DNA of 64,000 nucleotides from Dictyophora rubrovolvata. Lineage: Eukaryota > Basidiomycota > Agaricomycetes > Phallales > Phallaceae. Positions 46,567 through 58,038 of this stretch are shown piece by piece (the first letter of the stretch is position 1; every line of letters starts with the position of its first letter). The notes beneath the pieces are model-generated. The model had not been told where the DNA came from. It ran no database searches and was given only the letters and a program-made list of their open reading frames with translations. The position numbers were made by a program, and so were the translations under genes. The stretch lies in the NCBI GenBank assembly GCA_029959195.1, contig CP114118.1, forward strand, positions 1,116,001 to 1,180,000, written 5' to 3'.

Positions 46567-49500
46567 TCAGCCACGTGCTATAGCTTCTGACACGTTCAAT
46601 ATCCGAGTTGGATCGTGTGTTGTTTGTCCATTGATACTCCCGCCGCAAGATTGAGGTTGTTGTCGCAAATGTTGTAAGGCATTTGCGCTAATCGCTGGAT
46701 CGTGTATATTAGACCATTCTGGATCATCACCTCCATCGGTCTCTTCTGCCCCAACCTCAGAGGCATTCATATTACGATGCGATACCTTCGCACTTTTGCT
46801 CTCAAACGGTCCAAGCGTCTGAGAAGCCAACCTTTTGAAAGTCGGTCTGTCCCGCACGGCCTTTTGAGTCCGAGTCCCCAACGAGCCCGGATCGGAAACC
46901 GAGTGCGATGATGAAACTGAAGAAGACGGTGAACTAGCTACTCCTTGTTGAAACGAAGTGTTCGGCTTCAAGGTATCGCCATCATTGCTGCCGATACCCG
47001 GTTTACCTTGCATGTCGCCGTGAATTTGCGGGAGCGTTCCTCGTCGTTTGGGAATCAATGTCAACTGAGGCGCCTTCCTAGCCAAAACGGCTTGTTCATA
47101 CGATCGCAAGTCCTCCCTATCGAACCCATGAGCACCAGGACCGATCATCTGAGTGTTGTTAGAGCCTCCAGGAGTCTTCAGATCGGGATAGGAAGCCATC
47201 TTGACTAGAGAATGTCGAGGTCGGGAAGTTTCAGAGTCTGTATGACTCCCATCGCCATGCAGGCCATGTCCAAACGTCCCAACTCCAGGCGTTTTCTCGC
47301 CGGGAGTCTTCATAAACTGCTTCCAGAATTCTTTTAGCTCTGCAATATTCGACTCCCGCCCGGGAGTGTATCCGGTGCCACTAGTGCTGGCATTCAAGTC
47401 AAAGTTGACTTGTCCATTTAGTGCGTCAGGACCTAGGAAAGGCGTCAAGCCTGATCCGGAGGCTTGTAAGTTATACGCTGTATTTGATAAATTGCCCAGG
47501 CCAAGAGTAGATCCCAAACCAAGACCGGGAGTCAACAATCCAGCAGAAGAATTGAGCGATGGACTAAACCACTTGTAGCTGGGACCCAGAAAGGGCGTCA
47601 GACCTGTACCAGACGTAGATATAGTCGAATTGGCGAGGCCATTAGGTGTCTTTGGGAAGGCTTGTGGAGCAAAAAAGGAACTAGACTTGTTCATTTCGGC
47701 AGCAATGATGGGGTCATCTATACTCATCTTGCCAAAGGCAGATGAAACTGAAACCCCACCGTCCGAAGGCTGCATTTGGGATGGGGGAGGAGGTGCATTA
47801 TTGTTCTGGATCGAAGCATTGGAAGATGAAGCGTACGACGGAGAATCATTACCCGCTTGCGTATCCGAGGTATTAGTATATACGGACTGATGCCGTTGCT
47901 GAGGCGAAGGCTGAGTCGAGTGACTACGTTGAGACGAATGCGAAGACACGGGTCTAGCTGTGGACGGGGGAGTGTACCCGGGATATCCGATATGGTGATG
48001 ATCGCTTTGGGGAGGGGAAGATGAGATAATAATAAACGGGATAATGATGGCGTTGCACGAAGCGATGGGTCGAAAGAAGGAAATTTAAATAAATAACAAG
48101 GCAAGAGGAATCAAAAAAAAAAGATATAAAATCAGACCACACAAATATAAACAAGACTAAAATTTAGAATTCGTACATATGTGGTAAGCCCGGTTGGTGC
48201 TGACTTTGAGCCATGAACTCCTGGGCGTGCGTATTGTTATATAAATATGGAGACGACGACGTCGCAGCTCCCTCTATGCTATTTGACCCCCCAAAAGCGT
48301 TTTCCAACAAATAGGCATCTAGCTCGTTCTTGGCACGAGTTGCTGTATGCGGGGCGGGATAGAACATAGTCGATGGCGCCTGCTGTTGATGATGATGATC
48401 AGGCATAAACGCCGGATACGGTGCCGGAACCGGTAGTTGCCCGCGCGCTTGGGTAGGTTGCGGGGTGCTTCCTTGGTTACCCTGGTACATAACAAGGTTT
48501 TTAGGGTAAGTAAAAGTTCTTGCCGAAAATAGAGAACAAAGTGTGAGAAAGGAAGAGAAACCCAACCAAGGCCACGTAGATCATGAACCCAAAAGCCCAC
48601 ATAGATATATCAAAAAAAAAACACCGGAGGTGTTGAATTGACCTGTGCATTTATGCGCCTAATAGGCCACCAAAGAAAAGAGGGGGGGGGATAAATAAAT
48701 GGATTTGATGCAAAAACTCACAGCGTTTGAAGCAAAATATGGAGACTGGGATGAAGCCGCTTGTGTCGATAAATTAGTATGTAATGGTACGGAAAAATTG
48801 AAATTAGTCTGGGCTGGGAATAGAGTAGGATCATTGCGCTGGGGAAGACCCATGGAGGGAACAGTTATTGGGGGCGCTATCAAATCTGTGGGTTTGGAAA
48901 GCGAAATTCCTTGGAAAGCCTGAGGTCGTCGGATAGTCTCCAATGCCTTGATATATGAGCATTTTGTGCTGCGTTGCAAGCATTTACCTATACACAATGT
49001 ACGACTAAATGAGTAACTGCCAGACATTAGCTTAGAGATCAACAAACCGCAAGGTAATCTGGCGTCGCACTGGGCGGGAGTTCTTGAAGAGGCACAAGCG
49101 TCACATACTTTTCTTGTTCCCGGAGGGGGGATTAATGGTGGTGCTGGACCGCTGACTCCAGCCGCCGCAGATGACCCAGGTTGAGCATGACCTTTCCGAC
49201 GGGCAGGTTGGGTGGTTGTTGGTGGTTTTTCGGAAGCATGGCACTTGTTAACGTGGCGTGACAACAGATCACTGCATAAAGTGGTGAGAAATTTCATTTT
49301 AGAGAAAAAGGCAGTAAAGTAGCATTGCGTGAAATGGTTCGAATGGCGTATATGTTTCACTAACCTGCGTGCGAATCGATCTCCACAGTGCGTGCACTCA
49401 TAGGGTCTATCGCCAGTATCTGAAATGGGAGAATCGACATGTACACGTTAGCCACCAAGGCCAAAAAGACGCATGAATTAATACTGACGGGATCGCATGT

Positions 49501-49567
49501 GACGAGCGACATGCTGTGGCCTGGTAAACGTTGAAGAGCAGACTGGACACTTGTGATCCCCTGCCAT
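46567..49567 (-). CDS. Transcription factor: two C2H2 fingers plus Zn2Cys6-like cluster
   Basis: Seven exons (49489-49567, 49365-49419, 49048-49271, 48722-48987, 48625-48642, 48177-48481, 46567-48004) give about 794 residues. Two tandem C2H2 fingers open the protein (CPVCSSTFTRPQHVARHMRS and CTHCGDRFARSDLLSRHVNK). A basic P/A linker follows, then a Zn2Cys6-like cluster (KVCDACASSRTPAQCDARLP continuing CGKCLQRSTKC) whose first loop has eight residues instead of six. The long C-terminus is disordered, with three TPFLGP/TPG-type repeats and a WKQFMKTPGEKTPG box. The combined C2H2-Zn2Cys6 layout is known in some fungal regulators such as fission-yeast Klf1-like proteins. The 18-nt exon and the long intron between exons 6 and 7 are tentative. 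It lies tandem to uricase, 105 bases apart. Confidence 0.85.
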
Positions 49568-49671
49568 ATGGATGCTGGAATTCGAAAGACAAACGTTCTG
49601 GAATCAACAAAACTTGCTGGATATTATAAAATATGTGTGTAGAATGGAAGAGAAAAGGCGGCAGTGGTTGG

Positions 49672-51459
49672 TCACAAAACACAGACAGAAAAAAAATTAA
49701 CGGACAATAAACGGGGTGCTTTGCAAACGAATGACGTAGGACCCATAAGTCTGGCGACCTCCGCTCTAATATTAGTCAACATAGACAAATAAATTACATC
49801 ATATAATAATGACGTCATTTCCGTGCAATGCTTGCTGAGATCCTTCCGCTGCAGATGATTCGGCATGAGTGACACGTGACTACGGCACTGGCCAATCACT
49901 AACCTCGGTGCACTGACTGGCATAAAAACCTCCGCAACATCCCTAAAACGGCAAAGGTTGTCAATCGCAAAGCTAAATCCGTCTAAAATCTGATGGTTCA
50001 CATACTCTGTCATGTTGGCGATTCCGAGATAATCCATGTTCACCGGCATGTAGTGCTTATTCGGTAACACGTACGATATCTTCTCCACCATTTCATGACC
50101 CGCAATCATAGCTTCTCCCATCTTGAACAGCGTCGCCTATTTAAAGAATCAACACCACGTCATCATTCGTTAAAAGTGCTATATGAATTGAGGAAGACGA
50201 CATTTGAGGCTTTGTGTGTAGATAAAATATGAACCCCCATTTGATGCTTGTTGCACCCGGGAATGTGGACAGCTTGCGCAGCCACTTTGAACCGAAGCGG
50301 GGATTTAAAACAAAAGGAAAAGAAAGAGGGATATCACATACCTGCACGCTTTCACTGTCGTGCGTAGCGAATAAATCAATCGTAATATTCCGAGCAAGCT
50401 GCGCAGCTTTCTCAAACTGTAATTCCGTCTCCAATGCACCAATGAATTCCAGCCCATTTCGTAGGGTATACTTGGGAAATTCATACTGCAAATCCACCGC
50501 CGTGGAAAGAATTCGGTCTTTCGCTTCCACGAGTGTCGTAAACTCGTCCCGGATAAAGTTTGTAAAGGCGGAACCGGAGGATTTAAGCACTAAAATTAAA
50601 AAGCTTGTTGTCAGAATCAGGCAGAGAATATCGAGGAGCAGAACACACATAGAAGATCGTTTAAACCTGCTGTGACTCTGACATCGATAATGCCGCTGTC
50701 GTTCTTCAAGGATTCGACTTTAGCAAAACGTTTATCTTCGCCATCTCTTTGGAAGGAGTGACGGTGGCCTGCTTCGCGATCTTCCTTGCTGTAGCTGCCT
50801 AACAGACGACTTCTGTCATGCTTCCAAATGAACGAGCGTAATGTTAGAAATATACTCTTGGCCTCTTCAACACCATGTTCCCCAACGACTATTCTCGTCC
50901 ATTTCAACTTCTCGACATCCACGAAAGCTTTGTATAAATGACCGTATTTGTGTAAAAGAAATGCTCCAATGTGTGTAGCAAAAAGCTCCGGCGATAGAAC
51001 GTAAGGGGATGTCTTAGCCAAATCTGCGATCAGCATCGACGATCAACGACACATTGGACAAAAAAGATCGAAATTCAAGGCTTACAATATATTATATTTT
51101 TGACTGATGGGACGCCGGTTAACATAGGGCAAAGAGGTAGAAAAACAACAACAACGGGCTGTTATAGTATTATCGGATGGGGATGAAAATGATAAACGTA
51201 CTGGAGTCAGTTGCGACAACGATTGAATTGTCCGCAGTTATGAAGCTTGGAGGAGGACGTGATCAGAAAATGAGAATAAAAAATTGACGCGGTTCACATA
51301 AAAACGAGTTTACCTAGGAGAGATATTGCCTTCCACTAATGCACGGACGTTGTACTCGACAACATCATGAACAACGACACCGTTTTCATTTGGTTGATTT
51401 CTCACGACGCGCAAAACACGGACAAGATCCTTGCCGTATCGAGCTGCAGCAAGAGTCAT
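49672..51459 (-). CDS. Urate oxidase (uricase)
   Basis: Nine exons (51314-51459, 51202-51245, 51086-51103, 50856-51023, 50649-50798, 50342-50589, 50006-50136, 49904-49942, 49672-49765) give about 345 residues. The start MTLAAARYGKDLVRVLRVVR is typical. Other family segments are IKNIIYYLAKTSPYVLSPEL, HRHSFQRDGEDKRF, LKSSGSAFTNFIRDEFTTL, DLFATHDSESVQATLFKM and SYVLPNKHYMPVN. The enzyme oxidises urate to 5-hydroxyisourate in purine breakdown, normally in peroxisomes. Exon 3 is 18 nt. The last exon is uncertain: after EVFMPVSAPR the sequence does not match the usual GLI..TV.R ending, and no SKL-type peroxisomal signal is seen. Confidence 0.9.
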
Positions 51460-53702
51460 GGGTTATGATTGAATTGTGCTTTATATTTTGTTGTGTTTCC
51501 CATGGGCAATCGAGAGGATAGAGGTAGGATTACGCGACAAATCGAAATGGGAGGAGAAAAGATCAGGAGCAAGGGATTTAAGTAATTTATACACCGAACT
51601 CCATCTGATCCACTTACATTAAAAAAAGGGGGGAAAGTACGGTTTGATGTTTTTTTGATTGAGCTGGAGTAACGTTTTGTGGAATTCCGGTGATGCCGTG
51701 AGAGAAACTAAGGCGGTCGCAAGAGAGTTTAGGGCACACAAAACGACTGAGTATGAGTAGAGTGGGGTGCTGGTGCCAGTGATGCAGGAGCTGGAGCTGT
51801 GTAGATTGTATTTGGCGCAAATTCGCTGGTTGAGCGTCGACTTCGTTACGTCGGCAAGTAAATGATGGAATATTCTAGTGAATATATAATTCATATCGAG
51901 GGATTAAGTAACACTCATAATCGATTTGCTAGCAGCAGTGACAATGATTGGAGAAGCACGCAGATTCGAGGAGACAGAGAAGGGGAAGGGGAAGGATAGC
52001 GTGCCTGACCAGTGGATAAATTTAAATAAAGCACTCCGGCATCGCAGTCTCCGAATACATATATCAATATCAGGTACACCAGGGGCAGGTGGATTGGCCG
52101 ATGGGAATGGGAAAATGACGTGTAATAGGCTTGTACGTATGCAGTGCGCATGTATATGTACATACATATCAATGTTAGGTACGGTATGCATACTCGACGA
52201 ATCCCAGTGTGCAAGTGCAGATAGCTGACAAGGAAAGTCCTTGTGAAATAATCATATATTCTGGTAGTCACAGAGTAGTAAACAAAACCAGCAGCCTGAG
52301 AACACTGTCGAAATGCTTCAGCATCAGTCCTGCGTGGTACACATCTAAAACTCAACAAAGATTAGCAACAAGAATAAGATAGGGAACAAGATAAAAAAGA
52401 AAACAAGTTGAAAGTAAACATTCGTATCAGATCCAAAAATCAATCCGCAATGAGATCACCAGGGTGATCGACTCAGTAGTCTAACATGCTTTTGTGGATA
52501 AAACCCTCGCGGGTGCATCATTGAAAGAACCACAGCAAGACATATGTATATCATTCGAATTGAGTAACTTACCTGCCTCCAAGATGGTTGAAGGGAAAAA
52601 CCCTTGCGTTTTAGACGCCTTTTCGCCAACGCTTTTCTAGCTCCGCCCTTCGGTATTCAACTTCAAGTTTACCGAGGCGACCAGTCCTTTATCGACTTCA
52701 CATTCAATTGTTATCTCAAGTCTACGGCCCAGATTTCACGCAGTTATCTCACCATAATCGCATGCATGTGATCTTAATCCGAAAGAACCTGAAAGGAGCG
52801 CGAGGATGGTTCTTGTCTCAATCCTCGTGGTTTCCTGCTGGTTCCCTTGTGCTGTTCGCGAGATCACTACTGTTTTTCCTGTCCTGGATGGCAACATTCT
52901 GGATGTCCCAATAAGACTTGCGTGCCCACATGGCCGAAGCACCGCGTAATTAACGTGATTATTCGACCAAATCGCATTTCAACAATTAATATCGATAACC
53001 AATTCACAGCAGGCTGATATAAATAACCTCTTTCAGATAGCGAGAACGGATATTTGGCTCTATTGATTACGGTGAACGCTCTAGTGAGGAACACAGCCAA
53101 TTGCATGCTTTCCCTACCCACCAAGGGATACATCCGAGGCCCTATAATAATGTTTTGAACGGCGGACGAACTGCCCATATCTGTAAGGCAAGCTTACGCT
53201 AGAGTCGAAAGTAATGCTTGTTTCCGGCCCTTAGCAGCACAGATGATACATTCCATCTCTGATCTCCGCTTCCCTTCACTCGCGCCTAGTAATTTGTGTA
53301 TATCAATCCCTCACCGAACCTACCCCGAAAGCGCTAACCTCTCTCAGGACCGTAGGCCTTATATCACTTCATTTCCCTCCTGTCACGGTGCAAAGATCGC
53401 GAAGATCACATCATTGATTAAGATTGGGCTGCTCCTATTGCTCCTCGTGTAATCCTTCCACCCTTGACCCATTTCCCTCTCCTTAGGCCAGCAACCTCAC
53501 CGCATTCCTCTACTTTCTTATTCCTCTTGCTTTCGTCGGTTTGAGCTCCTAATTTGTCTGTTTGCTCTCTTCCTGGCAGTTTGAATTCTGACAATCCTTT
53601 GTACAGCAGCCCAATTCGACTCTTGACTTCATCAAGGCAATACCTCTGATCGTTGAACATTATTATACATAAAAACACGTAGCAACCTTTCAGAAGATAT
53701 CC
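51460..53702. other. 2.2 kb divergent intergenic region
   Basis: Both the uricase and Hsp20-protein promoters must lie here. The right end (53240-53600) is CT-rich and leader-like. Frames of 90-147 codons occur on the minus strand (51915-52358, 52867-53178) without recognisable sequence or matching splice sites. A leader intron of the Hsp20 gene could lie here. Confidence 0.45.
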
Positions 53703-55631
53703 ATGGCAAACGCGAACCAAATCAAGCCTTCCTGGGATGCTTTCGACAAAATCTTTGACGAAGCCTTTTCCCGTACGAAGCAAACAGCCAATCTCCCGCC
53801 GTATTTCTCTCCAACTCCTTTCACACCTTACCCTCCAACAGACTATGGTTATGAGTCGGCCCTGACCCCTTATCCTGGAGATTTAGGAAGAAATATTGGT
53901 ATGCATTCCGGACATATTTGACGTCTTTGCAGCCGTGACTCATGAACGAAATGTGTCTAATAGGGCACGACGAAGTCGAGGAACAAGACTTCAATACACA
54001 TACACGTGATTATCATGAGGAGTCTGATAGAGACGAGTCGTGCAGATTTCATTATGACGATGTCTACAGTCGTGCAGACATGGATTATTACGAAGACGAT
54101 GACTACGAGAAAGAACTTTGGACCAAACGTGCCAGGAAAGCGCAAGCCGTTGGACCAGGAAACTCTGCAGTCCAAAAGGCTGATGCCTTAAAGTTGACTG
54201 GTGTCGCTGCTACTGGTTTCGGTAGTGGTACCGTTGGAACCAATGCTATGGGATTGAACGTTGGTAGCAGCGCTTTCTCCCAGCGACCTCAGCCAAGCAC
54301 TCTTTCTCAGACCGCTTCCAAGCCTCGTCCCACAATCACCACCAACATTAACCCTAATATTGGCAGTAGCAGTAGCAACAACAACATACTAGGAACTTCC
54401 AGTACGAGCAACCCACTTGCTAATGCTATGAACGCTTTTTCGACAGCCGCAGCGACACTTAACGGACTCACGAATACATTGAACAATTTAGGACTTGGTA
54501 TCACTGCCAATTCCATCAATAGTAATGCGTATCCCAGTTCCTTAGCCCCATCCGCCCCACCACGTGCGACCGCACCTATAGTCCCTCAGGTCCCAACTAT
54601 CACTCAACCCCGGCCTCCAGTCCGGAAACCACCACCACCGCTAAATCTCGATGATTCTAGTTCTGGCTCTGGATCAGCTTCGAGTTCCTCGCTCGATCCT
54701 ACTTCTCCATTCAAACTATCCCCAGGACCGAGCCCACCTGCACCATCAGCTCCGCCGGCGACCGCACAGTATCAGGCCGAGTTTTACCCTCAACACCAGG
54801 GCCAGTTTCAGTTTCAGCAATATCAGTTCCAGCCTGATAGTCAGATCCCAACATCGAGGAGTATGTTTCTTCAACAGCAGCAGCATGCACAAGCCCAACC
54901 AAAAAGTCATCAAGGTCAAACGCTTGCAGGACAAAAGCAAGGACAGGAGCAAGGGAAACCTCAAGCAGTTTCGACCCAAGTTCGGTCACAAACCCAGCCG
55001 ATACCTGTCCCTGCAATATCCAAAGCATCGACTCAAGCCGCGATTCAGGAAAGTCAAAGTCGAAGTTTCGAACGGAGTACAGGTGTTGTTCCCCTTGCGT
55101 CGCCATCACCTAGATTGAAAGCAGCGGGTATCCTCTCCACTTCACCCTTGGATTCCATCGATTATGACAATGCCAAGTCTCCTGCGCCATCAACCTCTAC
55201 TGTACACAAGAAACGACGACCAAAGTAAGTATTTTCAAACATCGTTCCCGATCTTACTTTAACGAAACCTCAACTAGTCCTGGTAAAGTTACCTTCCGTA
55301 ATTCACCTGATGGTACACGTACGACGGCCATGTTTGATATGCAAGGCATCAAAAAGTCAGATGTCCACGTTAGCTATCAGAATGACAAGGTGGTTGTGTC
55401 ATGGGAGAGTGTAACTGTCGAGGATAAGATTGAGGACGGGAAAATAGTGCGTGAGCGCCGAGAAAGGAAGTTTGTGAGAACATTGCCGTTGCCGGAAAAG
55501 ACAAAAGTGAGGCAATTTATTGTGTCTTTCTGTCTTTGGGTCGTTAATTTTCCCTCCTTTAGTTCGACCAAGTCAAAGCATCGATGGATGGTCGACATCT
55601 TAATCTGACGTATCCCAGGTTTAGATCTTGA
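53703..55631 (+). CDS. Long disordered protein with C-terminal Hsp20 domain
   Basis: Four exons (53703-53898, 53964-55224, 55278-55506, 55563-55631) give 584 residues. The first ~60 residues are aromatic and Pro-rich. An acidic D/E/Y patch follows (MDYYEDDDYEKEL), then about 380 residues of low-complexity N/S/T/P/Q sequence including NLDDSSSGSGSASSSSLDP and Q-rich runs. The last ~95 residues form an alpha-crystallin/Hsp20-like fold: KVTFRNSPDGTRTTAMFDMQ, then GIKKSDVHVSYQNDKVVVSW, ERRERKFVRTLPLPEKTK and HLNLTYPRF. Ordinary small heat shock proteins have much shorter N-termini. Related long Hsp20-like proteins exist in Agaricomycetes; their role is unknown. Confidence 0.85.
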
Positions 55632-56642
55632 GGCCTGTTAACCTTTATGAGCCCTGCTACGCTTGGATATTTCGAATCGCTGAGCTTATGTTTGTCTGGG
55701 ACAGACTCGTTCTTCTTCATATGACGCCTTTGTTCTTTTGCAGCGTGGTCTACGTCTTCGTTTTTCTAGTCTATCTCACCTTCACTCATCTCTTTCGACT
55801 CCAAAATAAGTTTGTCTTTCATTCTTTTGGCTTTATACACATGTATTTAATTCCTTGGTGTTGCAACCTCATGATTATAGCCTATCTGGGCAATATGAAA
55901 CCGCTATTGTCAACGCCGTCATAGTATTGGCTGGACGGAAAAGAGAGCATGACTAATATCCACTGATGGCCTTGACATGGCAGTCACCATGAGAGCATGG
56001 ATTTCTGGCTGAAATTGTTGATGCTGACTCGAATGCGCTGTGCATGAAAGGGAAACAAACTCATCGCAGGACCTGCCAGTTCAAATCGAGAGCTTCGCGG
56101 CAATTGAGTCAACAGAGCATGTCAGACGCATGGATCGCAAGAGTCGTAATGAATACCGTGACTCCAGGTAATTTAATACGAAGTTCGTGTTTTCATGATG
56201 GTCGTCGCATGTGCTGATAAAAACACATTCAAAAGCAAATAGGCTTGACGTTAATTCAAGTCCACTGGCTGAATTCGTTCGCTCTGACCTCAGAACTCCA
56301 TTGGCAGATAAGATATTCAGATGACATTCTTGTATCATGGCGATTATTACTGCTAAGCTGCACCACGAATCCGGGAGCAGCGACAAGCTCTATGGTTTAT
56401 GTTTGGCGGTGAAATAATCGATGATTTCAATGGCATTGCTTGACTAAATCTGTACTATGTACACTATGAATGCACAGACATTTCATTGTGAATTATTTTG
56501 GAATGTGTTCTCAAGCTGCCTTGGTTGTCGACTGAATTATTTCGCATGGTTGATCCGTGTGTGACTGGCAGTATGTTATAACTCAACTTCAACTTTGTTT
56601 TAGTTTTATAACCTTTGACGCTGAACTACAGATTTCATCCCA
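55632..56642. other. Intergenic region
   Basis: T-rich 3' UTR-like sequence to about 55920, then mixed sequence up to the dehydratase leader. No gene is supported. A 101-codon minus-strand frame (56081-56386) is unrecognised. Confidence 0.5.
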
Positions 56643-57689
56643 ATGTCGTTATTAAAAGCGATATCCACTCTTTCACTCGGTTCATGCCAATATCATTCTA
56701 TGCACTCAAAACTAGAAGCAGTTGCTCTTGCGGGCTTTACAGCTATTGACCTCTTCGACTCTGACTGGGAAAAGTTCAAACACGACTATGCCCTCGAAAA
56801 TAATTTACCTCAATCAGCTATGGACGGTGATCAAACTTCTATAGCTGCTGCTAAAGCTATAAACAGTCTCTGTTCAGCTTATAACATCAAGCTGTTATGT
56901 CTGCAGCCCTTCCGCGAGTTCGAGGCCCGTCTTGATCCCATCGAGGCTGCTCAACGTATGCGTGCTGCTCGGGGTGCGATCTCTATTCTGCCAGTTCTCG
57001 GATGTGATATGCTTTTGATACCATCTACCACCTTGCTCGTGCGACAGCTGATCCCGGACACCACCCGTGTGGCCACCGAACTCGGCGAGTTGGCAGATTA
57101 TGCTGCCAGTCTGAGTGTGAATGGAAGTCCCGTAAAAATTTGCTACGAAGCATTGTCTTGGGGAACCTTTATTAACACATGGGAACATGCTTGGGAGGTC
57201 GTGAAACTCGCTAATCGCCCCAATCTCGGTCTCTGTCTGGATTCATTCAACACCGCAGCACGCGAATGGGCTGATCCATATCATTCATCTGGCATTCAGC
57301 AACCGTCAGACTCCACAACGTCCTTGTTCAACATAAGTCTCATGAAGCTGAGCCAATTACCTTCCAGTAAAATATTTTACTTTCAAGTTGCAGATGGGAG
57401 ACGCATGATCCCTCCTCTAGTCCCTTCAACTGATCCTACCATTCCGCCTCTCAGACCATGGTCCCGCTCATCACGCCTTTTTCCTCTTGAAGTTTCCCGA
57501 GGTGCATATTTACCCGTTATTGAATTTGCTAAGGCAGTTATAAGCACTGGTTATGATGGACCTTGGGCCCTTGAAATATTCAATGATAGTTTAAACGATC
57601 CCCGGCCCCAGGTTCCTTTTGAACATGCTGTCCGGGGAATTGAATCGCTGAAGAACCTTTTTGTGGCATGTAGATTCAACGGTCGGTAA
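56643..57689 (+). CDS. 3-dehydroshikimate dehydratase-like TIM-barrel enzyme, intronless
   Basis: One open frame of 348 residues begins MSLLKAISTLSLGSCQYHSM. It follows the AP-endonuclease-2/xylose-isomerase-like TIM-barrel pattern: KLEAVALAGFTAIDLFDSDW near the start. Probable metal ligands are E in VKICYEALSWG, D in LGLCLDSFN, Q in IFYFQVADG and E in GPWALEIFND. Length and motifs fit fungal qa-4-type 3-dehydroshikimate dehydratase, which makes protocatechuate in quinate use. Sugar-phosphate isomerase activity cannot be excluded. It is the only long gene here without an intron, which may mean late acquisition or retroposition. Confidence 0.8.
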   Translation: MSLLKAISTLSLGSCQYHSMHSKLEAVALAGFTAIDLFDSDWEKFKHDYALENNLPQSAMDGDQTSIAAAKAINSLCSAYNIKLLCLQPFREFEARLDPIEAAQRMRAARGAISILPVLGCDMLLIPSTTLLVRQLIPDTTRVATELGELADYAASLSVNGSPVKICYEALSWGTFINTWEHAWEVVKLANRPNLGLCLDSFNTAAREWADPYHSSGIQQPSDSTTSLFNISLMKLSQLPSSKIFYFQVADGRRMIPPLVPSTDPTIPPLRPWSRSSRLFPLEVSRGAYLPVIEFAKAVISTGYDGPWALEIFNDSLNDPRPQVPFEHAVRGIESLKNLFVACRFNGR

Positions 57690-57762
57690 TTTTTCCTTTC
57701 CCGCACGAAAAGTTTGATCTTCATTGATTATGATCTTAAACTAAGAGCGAAAAACAGCGATA

Positions 57763-58038
57763 ATGCCGGCTTTACTACCCAACGATACCTCAAGTTCAAC
57801 TAGCGGTCCTCCAGCGCAAAACGTCGAACCGAACTCCACGGTATCCAAACTCAAACTGGACCTTGAAAGTTATGCAATTGAACTGTCTGCTTCTGCTCCC
57901 CAATCCGTTCTCATTCCAACGTCTTAAGCTTCTATACCGTATGCTGTTTCTTCCAATACCTGTCCTTATTTCATTAAGCCACCAAACTCGTTTCTCGGAC
58001 AATTTTGTTCTAGTCTTTGCAATACTTATGGACTGTGA
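57763..58038 (+). CDS. Possible 71-aa protein or interrupted small ORF
   Basis: From the ATG at 57763 a frame reads MPALLPNDTSSSTSGPPAQN and on through STVSKLKLDLESYAIELSAS, then meets TAA at 57925. The same frame stays open and protein-like (ASIPYAVSSNTCPYFIKPPN) to TGA at 58038. A 60-nt GT-AG intron from 57866 to about 57928 region (donor GTTATG after CTTGAAA, acceptor CTTAAG) would remove the TAA and keep frame, giving about 71 residues. The alternatives are a 54-residue peptide or no gene. Family unknown. Confidence 0.3.

Noticed and set aside
51915-52358. 147-codon minus-strand frame upstream of uricase
   Set aside because: Tyr/Ile/Ser-rich composition typical of AT-rich intergenic DNA; it does not splice to the uricase start, which already has a good family N-terminus.
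52867-53178. 103-codon minus-strand frame starting MGSSSAVQNIIIGP
   Set aside because: A possible acceptor precedes it but no upstream exon or family match was found; kept as noise.
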